A DNA stretch of 64,000 nt, taken from Acidovorax radicis (GTDB lineage Bacteria; Pseudomonadota; Gammaproteobacteria; Burkholderiales; Burkholderiaceae_C). This document shows, in pieces, positions 38,231 through 49,138 of the stretch (positions within the stretch are counted from its first letter, which is position 1; each line of letters opens with the position of its first letter). The position numbers and the translations under genes are program-made. The DNA is taken from contig NZ_CP075184.1 of assembly GCF_020510705.1 (NCBI RefSeq), forward strand, positions 3,906,001 through 3,970,000, given 5' to 3'. The notes beneath the pieces are model-generated. The model saw nothing but the letters and a program-made list of their open reading frames with translations, did not search any database and was not told the origin of the DNA.

Positions 38231-39093
38231 TGGCTCTCGAAATAGTCCTGATAACCGGCATGTCAGGCTCCGGAAAATCCGTGGCGCTGCATGCGCTGGA
38301 GGATGCTGGCTACTACTGTGTGGACAACCTCCCACCGGAACTACTCCCAGCCTTCGTCGCGTTGGAACACAGACACCACGGAAACCGGGTGGCCATCGCG
38401 ATGGATGTGCGCAGTGCGACGTCATTGCACCAGGTACCGCAAGAATTGAACCGTATGCGCAGTCAAGGAATTGCCGTTCAGTCGATTTTTCTGGATGCCA
38501 CTATTGACACGCTCGTGCGGAGATTCTCTGAGACACGCCGCCGTCATCCGCTCTCGCACGATGATCTTCAACAGGGGCGCAAGGCCCTTGTACAAATCAT
38601 CGAACTGGAGCGAGAACTTCTCGCCAATTTGCGAGAGCAATCGCACGTCATCGACACCAGCACGATACGCGCCTCGCAATTGCAGAGTTACGTCAAGAGC
38701 CTGATGTCCAGCGCAAAAGGACAATTGACGTTGGTATTCCAGTCATTTGCGTTCAAACGAGGCATCCCCATGGATGCGGACTACGTTTTTGACGTGCGAA
38801 TGCTTCCAAACCCTCACTACGAGCCTTCACTTCGCGACCTCACGGGGATTGACCAACCCGTCGCAGACTTCCTGTACCACCAGCCTGAAGTCGTGCTTAT
38901 GCAGGATCACATCGAACGATTTCTGGCCCATTGGCTGGAAATGCTGGATCAAAACCATCGGAGCTATGTCACGGTCGCTATCGGCTGCACCGGAGGCCAA
39001 CATCGCTCGGTCTATCTGGTCGAAAGGCTTGCCGAAGCTTTCAGCAATCGGTGGCCAGCCTTGAAAAGACATCGAGAATTGGACGGTCGCTGA
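38230..39093 (+). CDS. rapZ: RNase adapter protein RapZ
   Basis: A 287-aa nucleotide-binding protein; in E. coli it directs RNase E to the sRNA GlmZ and so controls glucosamine-6-phosphate synthesis. Walker A is [18 protein letters not shown], with the conserved [13 protein letters not shown] next. The C-terminal domain holds [30 protein letters not shown] and [16 protein letters not shown]. Start at 38230 overlaps recN. The 3' end is convergent with mutY across 17 bases. Confidence 0.95.
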   Translation: MALEIVLITGMSGSGKSVALHALEDAGYYCVDNLPPELLPAFVALEHRHHGNRVAIAMDVRSATSLHQVPQELNRMRSQGIAVQSIFLDATIDTLVRRFSETRRRHPLSHDDLQQGRKALVQIIELERELLANLREQSHVIDTSTIRASQLQSYVKSLMSSAKGQLTLVFQSFAFKRGIPMDADYVFDVRMLPNPHYEPSLRDLTGIDQPVADFLYHQPEVVLMQDHIERFLAHWLEMLDQNHRSYVTVAIGCTGGQHRSVYLVERLAEAFSNRWPALKRHRELDGR

Positions 39094-39110
39094 GTCGCAA
39101 CTCGCCTCAG

Positions 39111-40178
39111 TCACCACAGTTGAGCCTGGGCCTCGTCCAGCAATTTACGGATTGGCGCAGGCAATCCCACCGATGTCCATTGCTCTGGCCCCAACCAATC
39201 ACCTTCTTCCGTGGGCCGCCCTCCGACGGCCCCACGAATCAACACAGGATGCAGGTGCAAGTCCCGGTGGGTCAATACGTGAAGAAATGGCTGCAGGCTC
39301 TCTTGCACCCGATGAGATGCATCACCCAATGAGGCGATAAAGACAGCCAGCGAATCCTCATCAGCAAAAACCGGCACGCAGTGCATACCCGCCCAAATAC
39401 CTTTAGAGGGACGCCGCTGCAACCATACCCGACCTTGCTCGTCGCGAAGAATCGCCAGCCGCCAAGACTCAGAGCGACGAGACAATTTGCGCGTTCTGAC
39501 GGGAAAACGTTCAGGAGTGCCTGATTTGAACGCTTCACATTGGAGACTCAAGGGACACAATTCGCAGCGCGGTGCCTTGGATGCACAGACCGAAGCCCCC
39601 AAATCCATAAGCCCTTGCGTGTAGCGCGGCATGGTGGTTTCCAGGCCCTCCGTGGGTAACAGGCTCTCGGCAAGGTCCCACAGCAAGCGTTCATTCTTGG
39701 CTGAGGCCAAGTCTCTCTCAAACCCTAAAAAACGCGTCAGCACCCGCCGAACATTTGCATCCAGAATCGCGGCACGCTGAGAAAAACAAAATGCAGCAAT
39801 GGCACCAGCGGTGGATCGACCAATCCCAGGTAGTGTCGCCAAGGCCTGTGCGGTAGCGGGGAACTCGCCACCGTGATCAGACACGACCTGCTGCGCGCAA
39901 CGATGCAGATTGCGAGCGCGACTGTAGTAGCCAAGACCACTCCACAAGCCCATGACCTCGTCTACAGGGGCGTGCGCGAGTGATTGCACATTGGGAAACC
40001 GATCAAGAAACCGCGCGTAGTAATCCAGCACAGTGCTGACCTGTGTCTGCTGGAGCATTATTTCTGAAAGCCACACGCGATAGGGATCACGGGTTTGCTG
40101 CCAAGGCAGGTGATTGCGCCCATGCGAAGCTTGCCACGCCACTACACGCTCAGAAACCCATTGACCCGACACGTTCAT
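39111..40178 (-). CDS. mutY: Adenine DNA glycosylase
   Basis: A 355-aa base-excision enzyme removing A mispaired with 8-oxoguanine. The helix-hairpin-helix is in LATLPGIGRSTAGAIAAF, the catalytic Glu in WLSEIMLQQTQV, and the iron-sulfur ligands in CASKAPRCELCPLSLQC (C-x6-C-x2-C-x5-C). A NUDIX-like C-terminal domain recognises oxoG. The start at 40178 overlaps the preceding GTPase stop by four bases. Together with mutM at 42.2 kb, this groups two halves of the GO repair system within 4 kb. Confidence 0.95.
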   Translation of the reverse strand: MNVSGQWVSERVVAWQASHGRNHLPWQQTRDPYRVWLSEIMLQQTQVSTVLDYYARFLDRFPNVQSLAHAPVDEVMGLWSGLGYYSRARNLHRCAQQVVSDHGGEFPATAQALATLPGIGRSTAGAIAAFCFSQRAAILDANVRRVLTRFLGFERDLASAKNERLLWDLAESLLPTEGLETTMPRYTQGLMDLGASVCASKAPRCELCPLSLQCEAFKSGTPERFPVRTRKLSRRSESWRLAILRDEQGRVWLQRRPSKGIWAGMHCVPVFADEDSLAVFIASLGDASHRVQESLQPFLHVLTHRDLHLHPVLIRGAVGGRPTEEGDWLGPEQWTSVGLPAPIRKLLDEAQAQLW

Positions 40179-42136
40179 GCGGGGACTGGTTGCGCATCAG
40201 ACGCCGCGCGCTCCATCCCCGGCAGGGCAATGAGTTGCGATGTGAGTTCCGTGAGCTTTTGCTCGAGCTGAACCAGTTCCCCTTCACCCTCTTCAATCTC
40301 TGAGATGCGCTCCACCAGGCCACTAGCGGCCTGCTGAATGCGATCCACGGCTTCAATACGACGCGTGAAGCTGCGTCGACGTTCACGCAGTTGTGCATCC
40401 AACTGCGCAGTGGCAGATTTGCTCCACAACTCCAGATCATTGGCCGCCGATTCATACACCGCGCGCAAGCGCATCGCAAGAGCCCGCACCAACCGCTCGG
40501 AAAACTCCGGCTGCGCCAGCTTCAGCGCATTGCCCATTCCGAGGTACTGCAAATGGCTTTGCTCGATCTGACTGAGATCGTGAGTGAAGTGCTCCAACTG
40601 CGGCGGAGACGGCACCTGAAGCGAAAAACCAAATTCGGCATTCAGCTGCCTGAACGTTCCGCCTAGCATGGCCTGAATTTCGGTACCAGATGCTTGCGCC
40701 TTGTCCAGGGTTCCACGGAGTTTGTCAAAGGTCTGAACGTAGATCTTCCTGACACCGAGCTTGAGACCCTTTTGCTGCAGGGTCTGCGCAAGTTCAGCCA
40801 ACTCAAGCTTGAGCGCCTTAGCGCCCAATTGCTGGAATACATCACGAAGGAGCTTAAGGTGTACAGCACGTACGGCCTGAATTTTTGCCGCACTCAGATC
40901 GAATTCGCTGCGCTCTTGTTCAATGCGTTGGCGCATCGATTCAATCACCGAAGCGTTTTTCCCCCTAAGGCTCCGAAGTTCCGCCATCTGATCGTCTAGA
41001 TCCCGACGCCGGATATTGATGACGCGCGAAGTTTCTGCACGCAAACTTGCCACGCCAGTGACCACAGCCGCTCGCAAGATGGACTGCCGACTCCCCATAA
41101 TGCCTTGCGCCAAGGCTTCTTCCAGCAATGGCAACCCGCTGGACTCAAGCAACAGGTCGTCCGCTGTGATTTTCGCGACCAGACCCTTCTGAGCGGACAC
41201 CGGCACCACCCTGCTTCGGGGAATGCCCAGCATTTCTGCAGACGTGTTGCACTGCCGCTCCAACTGCGTCTGTACTTGTTCTGCTGTATTCAGCGTATCC
41301 CAAAGGGTGTCAATCTTGTTCAACACCACCAGCCGCGCATCTGTACTGTCGGGTGATATGGCGAGGTGCTCACGCCAGATCGACAAATCGGAACGTGTAA
41401 CGCCCGTGTCTGCGCTCAGAATAAATACGACAGCATGCGCTTGCGGAATCAGATTGACCGTCAACTCCGGCTCGGCACCCACGGCGTTCAAGCCGGGTGT
41501 ATCGAGAATAACGAGCCCCTGCTTGAGCAGAGGGTGAGGAACATTAATAAGAGCGTGCCGCCACATTGGCACCTCCACAAGACCATGCGCATCGGGCACA
41601 GGGTTCTCATCTGTCAGGTCGTCATGCCAAAAACCAAGCGCTCGTGCATCATCCAGACTGACCTTGCGAATTTCGGCAACCTTCTCCAGCGCTTTGGCAA
41701 TCTGGTCGGCATTGCCAATTTCTAGCGGGATCTCCAGCCAGCGATCGGGCTTCAGCCGCCACTCTGCAAGGCTCTGCATCTGCAGGCGTGTCTCAATGGG
41801 AAGCAGCCTGAGGCTAGGTGCAATAGCCGCGTCATAGCCCAACTCCGTGGGGCACATGGTTGTGCGCCCAGCACTCGCCGGCATGATGCGGCGCCCGTAG
41901 TCCGCGAAAAATATAGCGTTGATCAACTCCGACTTGCCGCGAGAAAACTCGGCAACGAAGGCCACCATCACCTTATCACTGCGGACCTGCTCCTCAAGGC
42001 GGTGCAGGCGCTCCTGCACTGCGGCATCCATGAGCTCATGCGAAGACATCCACTCGCCCAGCCGCTTTATCTGCTGGGCAAACTCGCGCCGCCACATGCC
42101 GTGCTGGTCGAACTGTTCGTTGAATGAAGGTCCCAC
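40175..42136 (-). CDS. Dynamin-family GTPase
   Basis: A 653-aa large GTPase. G1 is AFVAEFSRGKSELINA (about residues 58-73), G3 is LDTPGLNAVG, and G4 is VLNKID in LVVLNKIDTLWDT. A long helical region with coiled-coil character follows (about 370-640). There is no transmembrane span. It belongs to the bacterial dynamin-like group that includes E. coli CrfC (YjdA); roles in membrane remodelling or nucleoid/replisome positioning are inferred only. Operon with mutY by an ATGA overlap. Confidence 0.85.
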   Translation of the reverse strand: MGPSFNEQFDQHGMWRREFAQQIKRLGEWMSSHELMDAAVQERLHRLEEQVRSDKVMVAFVAEFSRGKSELINAIFFADYGRRIMPASAGRTTMCPTELGYDAAIAPSLRLLPIETRLQMQSLAEWRLKPDRWLEIPLEIGNADQIAKALEKVAEIRKVSLDDARALGFWHDDLTDENPVPDAHGLVEVPMWRHALINVPHPLLKQGLVILDTPGLNAVGAEPELTVNLIPQAHAVVFILSADTGVTRSDLSIWREHLAISPDSTDARLVVLNKIDTLWDTLNTAEQVQTQLERQCNTSAEMLGIPRSRVVPVSAQKGLVAKITADDLLLESSGLPLLEEALAQGIMGSRQSILRAAVVTGVASLRAETSRVINIRRRDLDDQMAELRSLRGKNASVIESMRQRIEQERSEFDLSAAKIQAVRAVHLKLLRDVFQQLGAKALKLELAELAQTLQQKGLKLGVRKIYVQTFDKLRGTLDKAQASGTEIQAMLGGTFRQLNAEFGFSLQVPSPPQLEHFTHDLSQIEQSHLQYLGMGNALKLAQPEFSERLVRALAMRLRAVYESAANDLELWSKSATAQLDAQLRERRRSFTRRIEAVDRIQQAASGLVERISEIEEGEGELVQLEQKLTELTSQLIALPGMERAASDAQPVPA

Positions 42137-42253
42137 TGTGCTCCCAAAGATCTATGAATAGCCCACGAGGCAGGCATATACAAAATATAGCATCGACGAC
42201 ACGCAGCGTGTCATTCCGTACTGTCGGCGTTTTCTATGTCTGAAAATCAAGCA

Positions 42254-43069
42254 TCAGCTGCGCTGGCAGTGAGGGCAAAAGTACGTGCTCCGCTGCCCCT
42301 GTCGCATGAGGCGTATGGCCGTCCCGCATACGTAACACGGTTCCCCATCACGCCCGTAGACATTGGTTGCCGTCTGAAAGTGTCCAGACAAGCCTTGCGC
42401 ATTCGAAAAATCCCGCAAAGTCGTCCCGCCCATCTCCACGGCACGGGCGAGCACAACACGTATTGCCTCATACAGTTTGCTCACTCGTGCAGCCCCAATG
42501 CGCGATGCCACAGTAGTCGGTCGAATCCCCGCCTGAAAAAGAACTTCACATGCGTAGATATTCCCTACGCCAACCACCAATCGCCCGCCCAGCAGGAGCT
42601 GCTTGACCGCCATCCGACTTTTTTTGAACCCTATTTGAAATGCTTGCAGCGAAAACGAATCAGAAAGCGGCTCCATCCCCAGCGATCCAAGCAACTTCGT
42701 GGCCACAGGCGACTGCTCATCGTCAGCAAAAACAACGGCGCCAAACCGCCGCGGATCGTGCAGTCGCAAGATGCCCTTGTCAGTCACCAAGTCAAAGTGA
42801 TCATGTGCGCCAGGGGATGGCAAACCATGGCCAAAGCGCAGACTGCCCGACATGCCCAGGTGCAAGAGCAAAAGTCCATGACTGATGTCCACAAGCAGAT
42901 ATTTGCCGCGGCGACGTAGCCCTACCACCTGCTGCCGCACCAAAAGCTGGGGATCGCACCCCAATGGCCAACGCAGGGGCTTCCCTACAACAATCGCTTC
43001 AATTTGCGCCCCCGAGATGGCCTCGGCAAAACTACGACGCGTTACTTCCACCTCGGGCAACTCAGGCAT
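42254..43069 (-). CDS. mutM: Formamidopyrimidine-DNA glycosylase
   Basis: A 271-aa glycosylase/lyase excising 8-oxoguanine. The N-terminal [12 protein letters not shown] supplies the catalytic Pro1 and Glu2 after Met removal, so the ATG at 43069 must be the start. [11 protein letters not shown] holds the conserved Lys, and the C-terminal zinc finger CYVCG...CPHC is complete. Divergent from the TPR gene with 29 bases between starts. Confidence 0.97.
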   Translation of the reverse strand: MPELPEVEVTRRSFAEAISGAQIEAIVVGKPLRWPLGCDPQLLVRQQVVGLRRRGKYLLVDISHGLLLLHLGMSGSLRFGHGLPSPGAHDHFDLVTDKGILRLHDPRRFGAVVFADDEQSPVATKLLGSLGMEPLSDSFSLQAFQIGFKKSRMAVKQLLLGGRLVVGVGNIYACEVLFQAGIRPTTVASRIGAARVSKLYEAIRVVLARAVEMGGTTLRDFSNAQGLSGHFQTATNVYGRDGEPCYVCGTAIRLMRQGQRSTYFCPHCQRS

Positions 43070-43098
43070 ACGAAGCACCGGGCAATAGGTTTACTGGC

Positions 43099-44877
43099 AT
43101 GGATTATTATGACCCGATGGTGCTACTTCACAGCTTTCGAATCGCCGCATTGGCCACCCTGATTTCGGTGCTCGGTCACCCGGCATGGGCGCAACAGCCC
43201 GACGGCGCCAACCTTACGTCGTCCAACAAGACCCCGCCAGAATCCAACCCGGCGCTGGACGCCGAGTTGTTCTATGAAATATTTCTGGGGGAAATAAGCT
43301 CGCAAACAGGTGATCCGGGTGCTGGCTATGCATTCATGCTTGAAGCGGCACGCCGCAGCGCTGACGGCCAGCTCTACCAAAGGGCTGCAGACATCGCGTT
43401 GCAGTCTCGGTCGGGTGAGTACGCTTTGGCGGCTGCCAAGGCGTGGAAGGAAGCCTTGCCTCAGTCGCGCGAGGCCAATCGTTACGTATTGCAGATACTC
43501 GTCGCGCTCAATCGGATTGGCGAAACACCCGATCCGCTGCGCCAGGAGCTTGCGCGCACTCCAGCACGAAGCAAGGCCGCGACATTGGCAGCCTTGCCAC
43601 AGATGTATGGACGTGCCAGCGACAAAGCGTTGGCAGCCAAGGTTGTCGAGCAGGCCCTTGCGGATGAACTGACAAACCCCGCCACAGGCCCCGTGGCATG
43701 GGTGTCATTGGGTCGGTTGCGGCTTGCGGCTGGGGACAAAAATGGCGCGCTCGGCGCCGCCCGAAAGGCGCAAGAGCTGGACAACGCCCATGAAGACGCG
43801 GCACGCTTGGCACTGAACCTGATGGAAGCAAACACGCCGCAAGCTGAATCGCTGGTGACCCAAGCGCTATCCAGGCAGCCCGCCCCCGATTTGCGCATGG
43901 CCTATGCACGCGTGCTTCTTGACCTGCAGCGCTATAACGACGCCAGCCGCCAGCTTGAAGTACTAACAAAGGACAAACCGGATCTCACGGAAGCATGGCT
44001 TGTGTTAGCCACATTGCAACTCGAAGACAACAGGTTGCCAGCCGCAGAAACATCGTTACAGCGCTTCATGGAGCTCGTTTCAGCCTCTGCTGACGCTGAA
44101 TTGCGACAAAAGGGCCTGACTCAGGCCTACCTGCTGTATGCGCAAATTGAAGAGAAGAAAAACAACTTTGCCGCTGCCGATGCGTGGCTCCAACGCATTG
44201 ATGGCGCGGACGAACTGTTCAGCGCACAAACGCGACGCGCTTCGTTGCTGGCGCGCCAAGGGAAAATTGAGGAGGCAAGGGCTCTGCTGCGAAATCTGCC
44301 CGGCACATCAGCCGATGAGCAGCGGATGAAATTGCTGGCCGAAGTCCAGCTGCTGCGCGATCAGCGCCTCTACCAGGATGCGTACCAAGTACAAGGTCAA
44401 TTGATCGCCTTGGCCCCTGACGATATCGAACTGCTTTACGACCAAGCAATGCTTGCCGAGAAGGCGGGCAAACCGGATGTGATGGAGCAGCTTTTGCGAC
44501 AGGTGATTGCTCGACAACCCAACTATCACCATGCATACAACGCGCTCGGCTATTCACTCGCGGACAGAGGCATGCACTTGGAAGAGGCCAAACAACTGAT
44601 TGTGAAAGCCCTGGAATTCGCTCCGAACGATCCCTTCATCATCGACAGCCTCGGATGGGTGGAATTTCGCATGGGTAACAAGTCAGATGCCAGGCGGCAC
44701 CTTGAAGCAGCCTATAAGGTACGTTCCGATGTAGAAATAGCCGCCCATTTGGGCGAAGTTCTGTGGAGCATCGGCGACACCGAGGGTGCTTCCAGGGTTT
44801 GGAAAGAGGGGCTGCGCGCAAGCCCGGACAACGACACCCTCAAAGAAACCTTGAAGCGCCTTGGAGTGAAGCTCTGA
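43099..44877 (+). CDS. TPR-repeat lipoprotein-neighbour protein (periplasmic)
   Basis: A tetratricopeptide-repeat protein of about 592 aa exported through a Sec signal peptide (SFRIAALATLISVLGHPAWA, cleavage after AWA). TPR units run from about residue 85 to the end, for example AHEDAARLALNLMEAN and NYHHAYNALGYSLADRG with the following LGWVEFRMGN. An ATG at 43117 would give a cleaner signal peptide and is a serious alternative start. The stop overlaps lolB by TGATG; the mutM-TPR-lolB-ispE order is conserved in Burkholderiales. Specific function unknown. Confidence 0.88.
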   Translation: MDYYDPMVLLHSFRIAALATLISVLGHPAWAQQPDGANLTSSNKTPPESNPALDAELFYEIFLGEISSQTGDPGAGYAFMLEAARRSADGQLYQRAADIALQSRSGEYALAAAKAWKEALPQSREANRYVLQILVALNRIGETPDPLRQELARTPARSKAATLAALPQMYGRASDKALAAKVVEQALADELTNPATGPVAWVSLGRLRLAAGDKNGALGAARKAQELDNAHEDAARLALNLMEANTPQAESLVTQALSRQPAPDLRMAYARVLLDLQRYNDASRQLEVLTKDKPDLTEAWLVLATLQLEDNRLPAAETSLQRFMELVSASADAELRQKGLTQAYLLYAQIEEKKNNFAAADAWLQRIDGADELFSAQTRRASLLARQGKIEEARALLRNLPGTSADEQRMKLLAEVQLLRDQRLYQDAYQVQGQLIALAPDDIELLYDQAMLAEKAGKPDVMEQLLRQVIARQPNYHHAYNALGYSLADRGMHLEEAKQLIVKALEFAPNDPFIIDSLGWVEFRMGNKSDARRHLEAAYKVRSDVEIAAHLGEVLWSIGDTEGASRVWKEGLRASPDNDTLKETLKRLGVKL

Positions 44878-45389
44878 TGCAGTCACGGCCCGTGTGTGCC
44901 GCCTCGCGCCCTCATCGCTGGATGTGGTGGTTCGTGTTGGGTCTGTTGTGGATGACCGGCTGCGCACAACCCGCTCGTCAGATCGCTGCCGAAGAGCCTG
45001 CATGGAGCGGTCGCATCGCCTTGCAGGTAGAAGACCAGTCTTCGCAGTCCTTTTCTGCGATGTTCGAGTTGCACGGCAACGCCCAAAACGGTGGCCTGGT
45101 GCTGTTGAGTCCTCTTGGTAGTCGGCTCGCGCAACTGGACTGGCAAAACGGGCATGCGCAACTGCAAAGCGGTCAGGAAACCCGCAGCTCGGACTCGCTG
45201 GATAGCCTTTTGCAAGAGGTGACGGGTACCCGCATTCCTATTGAAGCCCTGTTTGGCTGGCTCCAAGGCGTTCAAGTGTCGGCCACCGGGTGGCAGGCAG
45301 ACCTCTCGGGGATTGCCAGCGGGCGGCTCACCGCCCGCCGAGACGATCCTGCACCAAAGGCCACTTTGCGCATTGCTCTAACGCGCTGA
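44877..45389 (+). CDS. lolB: Outer-membrane lipoprotein receptor LolB
   Basis: A 170-aa lipoprotein that receives lipoproteins from LolA and inserts them into the outer membrane. Signal peptide WMWWFVLGLLWMTGC ends in a lipobox with Cys about residue 28. The mature part begins with AWSGRIALQVED, the LolB beta-barrel start. Its ATG overlaps the TPR stop. ispE follows after 61 bases. Confidence 0.92.
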   Translation: MQSRPVCAASRPHRWMWWFVLGLLWMTGCAQPARQIAAEEPAWSGRIALQVEDQSSQSFSAMFELHGNAQNGGLVLLSPLGSRLAQLDWQNGHAQLQSGQETRSSDSLDSLLQEVTGTRIPIEALFGWLQGVQVSATGWQADLSGIASGRLTARRDDPAPKATLRIALTR

Positions 45390-45450
45390 CGCATAGGCGC
45401 CGCGCCCCACCCTACCCCAGAGACGCGCTCACGCTCCGTTCACTCCTGCG

Positions 45451-46308
45451 ATGCAAGCCCTGTATGACGTGCCGGCGCCGGCAAAACTGAACCTGTTCCT
45501 GCATGTCACCGGTCAGCGCGCCGATGGATATCACTTGCTCCAGTCGGTTTTCATGCTCATCGACTGGTGCGACACCTTGCATTTTGAACGTCGCACTGAC
45601 GGCACCATTTCCCGTGAGGACCTGGGTGCACCCCTTCCCGAAGTAGATCTCACCATTCAGGCGGCCCGGGCACTGCAACGAGCAACCGGATGCAGACAAG
45701 GTGTGCACATAGGTTTGCTCAAAAGTATTCCCGCGCAGGCTGGCATGGGCGGGGGATCTTCGGATGCGGCCACCACCTTGCTTGTTCTGAACAGGCTGTG
45801 GGGCTTGCAACTCCCCCTTTCGGCGCTGGAAAAGATCGGTTTGCAGCTCGGTGCAGATATTCCGTTTTTTTTACGTGGTCGCAACGCTTGGGTGCAAGGA
45901 ATCGGTGAGACAATTGTGCCGCTTGAGAAAGAGCACCAACTGCCGCAAGCGCGCTTTGCCATCGTGAAGCCCGCAGCAGGTTTGGAGACAAAAGCAATTT
46001 TTTCGTCACCAAGTCTAAAACGCGATTCAGATAGTGCTACAATCTTAGGCTTTGCTGCAGCACACTTTGACTTCGGTCGAAACGACTTGCAGCCAGTCGC
46101 TCAGGCACTTTGCCCCGACGTTGCCAAAGCCATTCAATGGCTTGGCACCTTTGGATTGCAAGGCCGAATGACAGGCTCAGGCAGTGCAGTGTTTGCGCAT
46201 ATGTCACATGCAATAGATTTGGACGCAGCGCCTGAAGGCTGGCAAGTCAGAACATGTGACAACCTGATGATTCATCCTCTGGCAGGATGGGCATCAAGTG
46301 AAAATTAA
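45451..46308 (+). CDS. ispE: 4-diphosphocytidyl-2-C-methyl-D-erythritol kinase
   Basis: A 285-aa GHMP kinase of the non-mevalonate isoprenoid pathway. [21 protein letters not shown] at the N-terminus (split: [12 protein letters not shown], then GQRADGYH), and the ATP-binding [15 protein letters not shown]. The C-terminal [14 protein letters not shown] is the third GHMP motif. A tRNA-Gln starts 30 bases downstream. Confidence 0.96.
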   Translation: MQALYDVPAPAKLNLFLHVTGQRADGYHLLQSVFMLIDWCDTLHFERRTDGTISREDLGAPLPEVDLTIQAARALQRATGCRQGVHIGLLKSIPAQAGMGGGSSDAATTLLVLNRLWGLQLPLSALEKIGLQLGADIPFFLRGRNAWVQGIGETIVPLEKEHQLPQARFAIVKPAAGLETKAIFSSPSLKRDSDSATILGFAAAHFDFGRNDLQPVAQALCPDVAKAIQWLGTFGLQGRMTGSGSAVFAHMSHAIDLDAAPEGWQVRTCDNLMIHPLAGWASSEN

Positions 46309-46338
46309 GGTTGGTTGCTTTCGGCAATTGACCGGTGT

Positions 46339-46415
46339 AGGGGAGTCGCCAAGTTGGTTAAGGCACTGGATTTTGATTCCAGCATGCGAAGGTTCGAGTC
46401 CTTCTTCCCCTGCCA
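46339..46415 (+). tRNA. tRNA-Gln (anticodon UUG)
   Basis: A 77-base tRNA with acceptor AGGGGAG pairing with TTCCCCT, anticodon loop TTTTGAT giving UUG, T-arm GGTTCGAGTCC and encoded CCA. The ispE-tRNA-Gln-prs order is typical for beta- and gammaproteobacteria. Confidence 0.96.
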
Positions 46416-46462
46416 AATTTCTTTTCGCGTACGGGCTTTTTTTTCAGACTGCTGGGACGCTC

Positions 46463-47437
46463 ATGCAAGCCAACCACCCCGACTTCATGGTTTTTACCGG
46501 CAATGCCAATCCTGGCATGGCTGCTGAAATTGCTCAACACCTCGGCACCACTCTGGGTGCAGCCGATGTGGGACGCTTCTCTGACGGTGAGGTCACCGTT
46601 GAAATCAAGCAGAACGTGCGCGCACGAGATGTTTTTGTTGTGCAGTCGACTTGTGCGCCGACCAACGAAAACCTCATGGAACTGCTGATCATGGTTGACG
46701 CGCTCAAACGCGCATCGGCTGAACGCATCAGCGCCGTGATCCCCTACTTTGGCTATGCCCGCCAAGACCGTCGCCCCCGCTCAACACGCGTTCCGATCAC
46801 GGCCAAGGTGGTGGCAAACATGCTCCAGGCCGTGGGCGTTGCCCGCGTACTGACCATGGACCTGCATGCCGATCAGATCCAGGGGTTCTTCGATATTCCC
46901 GTGGACAACATCTACGCATCTCCTGTTCTGCTGGGTGACCTGCGTCAAAAGAACTACGAGGACCTGATTGTGGTCTCCCCCGACGTGGGTGGCGTGGTAC
47001 GCGCCCGCGCTCTGGCCAAGCAACTCAACTGCGATCTGGCCATCATCGATAAACGCCGCCCTCGGGCGAATGTGTCCGAAGTGATGCATGTGATTGGTGA
47101 AATCGAAGGCCGCAACTGCGTGATCATGGACGACATGATCGACACCGCCGGTACGCTGGTGAAGGCCGCCGAAGTGCTCAAGGAGCGCGGTGCCAAGAAG
47201 GTGTACGCCTACTGTACGCACCCCATTTTTTCGGGTCCTGCCATTGAACGCATCGCCCAGGGCTCGGCCCTCGACGAAGTGGTAGTGACCAACACCATCC
47301 CATTGAGCGACAACGCCAAGGGGTGTTCCAAGATTCGCCAACTCTCCGTGGCCCCGCTGATCGCAGAGACGATCCAGCGCATTGCCAAGGGTGAGTCGGT
47401 CATGAGTTTGTTCTCGGACCAAGACAATCTGTTCTGA
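46463..47437 (+). CDS. prs: Ribose-phosphate pyrophosphokinase
   Basis: A 324-aa enzyme making PRPP from ribose 5-phosphate and ATP for nucleotide, His and Trp synthesis. PRPP signature [17 protein letters not shown], catalytic flexible loop region RPRANVSEV, and the PRPP-binding [13 protein letters not shown]. The ATG at 46463 is taken because the longer frame would cover the tRNA. Terminator follows at 47473. Confidence 0.97.
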   Translation: MQANHPDFMVFTGNANPGMAAEIAQHLGTTLGAADVGRFSDGEVTVEIKQNVRARDVFVVQSTCAPTNENLMELLIMVDALKRASAERISAVIPYFGYARQDRRPRSTRVPITAKVVANMLQAVGVARVLTMDLHADQIQGFFDIPVDNIYASPVLLGDLRQKNYEDLIVVSPDVGGVVRARALAKQLNCDLAIIDKRRPRANVSEVMHVIGEIEGRNCVIMDDMIDTAGTLVKAAEVLKERGAKKVYAYCTHPIFSGPAIERIAQGSALDEVVVTNTIPLSDNAKGCSKIRQLSVAPLIAETIQRIAKGESVMSLFSDQDNLF

Positions 47438-47472
47438 CCGCTTCTTTGAAAGCGTAGCAGGCGGGTTGCACG

Positions 47473-47494
47473 CAAGCCTCCTTCGGGAGGCTTG
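47473..47494 (+). terminator. Terminator after prs
   Basis: CAAGCCTCC-TTCG-GGAGGCTTG: nine-base perfect stem with a UUCG tetraloop, followed by a weak T-rich stretch. Ends the prs transcript before rplY. Confidence 0.85.
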
Positions 47495-47594
47495 TCTGTT
47501 CGGGGGCATTGCGTGGGCCTGCCGCCAATAGGTGGCATTGGCCTTTTTAAATCGGGGTCCGACTGGTCGCGGTCGACCTTTTTAGGAGCTAGTT

Positions 47595-48227
47595 ATGAAC
47601 TTCGTCGCTTTTGAGCGCGCCAAGCAGGGTACGGGTGCGAGCCGCCGTCTCCGCAATTCGGGCAAAACACCTGGCATCGTCTACGGCGGTACCGCAGAAC
47701 CCCAACTGATCGAGATCGACCACAACGCTTTGTGGCACGCTCTCAAGAAGGAAGCTTTCCATTCCAGCGTGCTGGACATGGAAGTGGCCGGCACCACCGC
47801 CAAGGTGTTGCTGCGCGACGTGCAATACCACCCTTACAAGCAACTCGTCCTGCACATCGACTTCCAGCGCGTGGACGCCAAGACCAAGCTGCACATGAAG
47901 GTGCCACTGCACTTCAGCGGTGCCGAAGAATCGCCTGCCGTGAAGGTGGACAAGTGCATGGTCAACCCGATCGTGAACGAACTGGACGTGACCTGCATGC
48001 CTTCGGACCTGCCAGAGTTCATTGCTGTGGACCTGTCCACACTTGAAAAAGGTTCTTCCTTGACCCTGAAGGACATCAAGCTGCCCAAGGGCGTGACGGC
48101 CAAGATCCGTGGCGGTCAGAACAACAATCCCGTTCTGGTGTCCGTGGTGCCCCCAGTCGTGGTGGTTGAAACCCCCGTTGAAGCAGCTCCTGCTGCCGAT
48201 GCCAAGAAGGGCAAGGGCAAGAAGTAA
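47595..48227 (+). CDS. rplY: 50S ribosomal protein L25 (long, CTC type)
   Basis: A 210-aa L25 that binds 5S rRNA. The N-terminal domain ([20 protein letters not shown], then [10 protein letters not shown]) and a C-terminal Ctc/TL5 domain are both present, twice the E. coli length and normal for beta-proteobacteria. It ends in an Ala/Lys-rich tail ([10 protein letters not shown]). A good GGAG precedes the ATG and a terminator follows. Confidence 0.96.
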   Translation: MNFVAFERAKQGTGASRRLRNSGKTPGIVYGGTAEPQLIEIDHNALWHALKKEAFHSSVLDMEVAGTTAKVLLRDVQYHPYKQLVLHIDFQRVDAKTKLHMKVPLHFSGAEESPAVKVDKCMVNPIVNELDVTCMPSDLPEFIAVDLSTLEKGSSLTLKDIKLPKGVTAKIRGGQNNNPVLVSVVPPVVVVETPVEAAPAADAKKGKGKK

Positions 48228-48287
48228 TCCCTCGCGGACCTTGCTTGCATTTCGGTCAGCAGCCTGCCCAGCGGCACTGACCACCAG

Positions 48288-48312
48288 CGGCCCACCTTGG
48301 TGGGCCGTTTTT
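48288..48312 (+). terminator. Terminator after rplY
   Basis: CGGCCCACC-TT-GGTGGGCCG stem followed by TTTTT. It lies 60 bases after the rplY stop; the remaining 170 bases up to pth probably carry the pth promoter. Confidence 0.9.
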
Positions 48313-48482
48313 GTTGGTGGGCACCACAGTCGCCGTTTCCCTACGCATGTGCTTGTCCACACCCCAACCGATTCGGGGTGTTGGCAGCGGGGAAACGCAT
48401 CGCAGCTGCCGATACGCCTCTGGCTTCGGCTTCGCGCCGCTTTCACCTTCGCACCGCCCCATCTACTCGGATAATCCCCCAG

Positions 48483-49091
48483 ATGATCAAGCTGTTTGTA
48501 GGCCTTGGAAACCCCGGGCCAGATTACGAAGCCACCCGGCACAACGCGGGCTTTTGGTGGATTGATGCCTTGGCGCGCGAACTCAAAACCACCCTGGTTC
48601 CCGAGCGCCGCTACCACGGGCTTGTGGCACGCGCCACGGTGCACGGCGACAACGTGTGGCTGCTCAAACCACAGACCTTCATGAATCTTTCTGGCAAGGC
48701 GGTGGCTTCGCTGGCGCGCTTTTTCAAGATACTGCCGGAGGAAATCCTCGTCGTGCACGATGAGCTCGACATTGCCCCCGGCCAGGTCAAGCTCAAACGC
48801 GGCGGAAGCCATGCGGGCCATAACGGCCTGCGCGACATCCACGGACAACTGGGTTCCCCCGATTACTGGCGTCTGCGCATCGGCATTGGTCACCCCGGCG
48901 TCAAAAGCGAAGTCGCCAACTGGGTGCTCAAGAAACCATCCCCCGACCAGCGTACGCTGATCGAAGAAAGCATTGACCATTCCTTGAAGGCCTATCCGGC
49001 GATGCTGGCAGGCGAGATGGACAAGGCCACCTTGCTCATCCACACCACCAAGCCACCACGGCCCAAGCCGCCGCGTCTGGTGCAAGACTGA
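48483..49091 (+). CDS. pth: Peptidyl-tRNA hydrolase
   Basis: A 202-aa enzyme recycling tRNAs from peptidyl-t[23 protein letters not shown], then NAGFW, holds the catalytic His20-equivalent; also [13 protein letters not shown] and [19 protein letters not shown] and GHNGLRDI. The C-terminal tail is Pro/Lys-rich. ATG at 48483 is the conserved start. Confidence 0.96.
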   Translation: MIKLFVGLGNPGPDYEATRHNAGFWWIDALARELKTTLVPERRYHGLVARATVHGDNVWLLKPQTFMNLSGKAVASLARFFKILPEEILVVHDELDIAPGQVKLKRGGSHAGHNGLRDIHGQLGSPDYWRLRIGIGHPGVKSEVANWVLKKPSPDQRTLIEESIDHSLKAYPAMLAGEMDKATLLIHTTKPPRPKPPRLVQD

Positions 49092-49138
49092 GCGCAGCGT
49101 ACTTCCCGGTTTTCATTTGCACGCGACACCAAAGCTAC

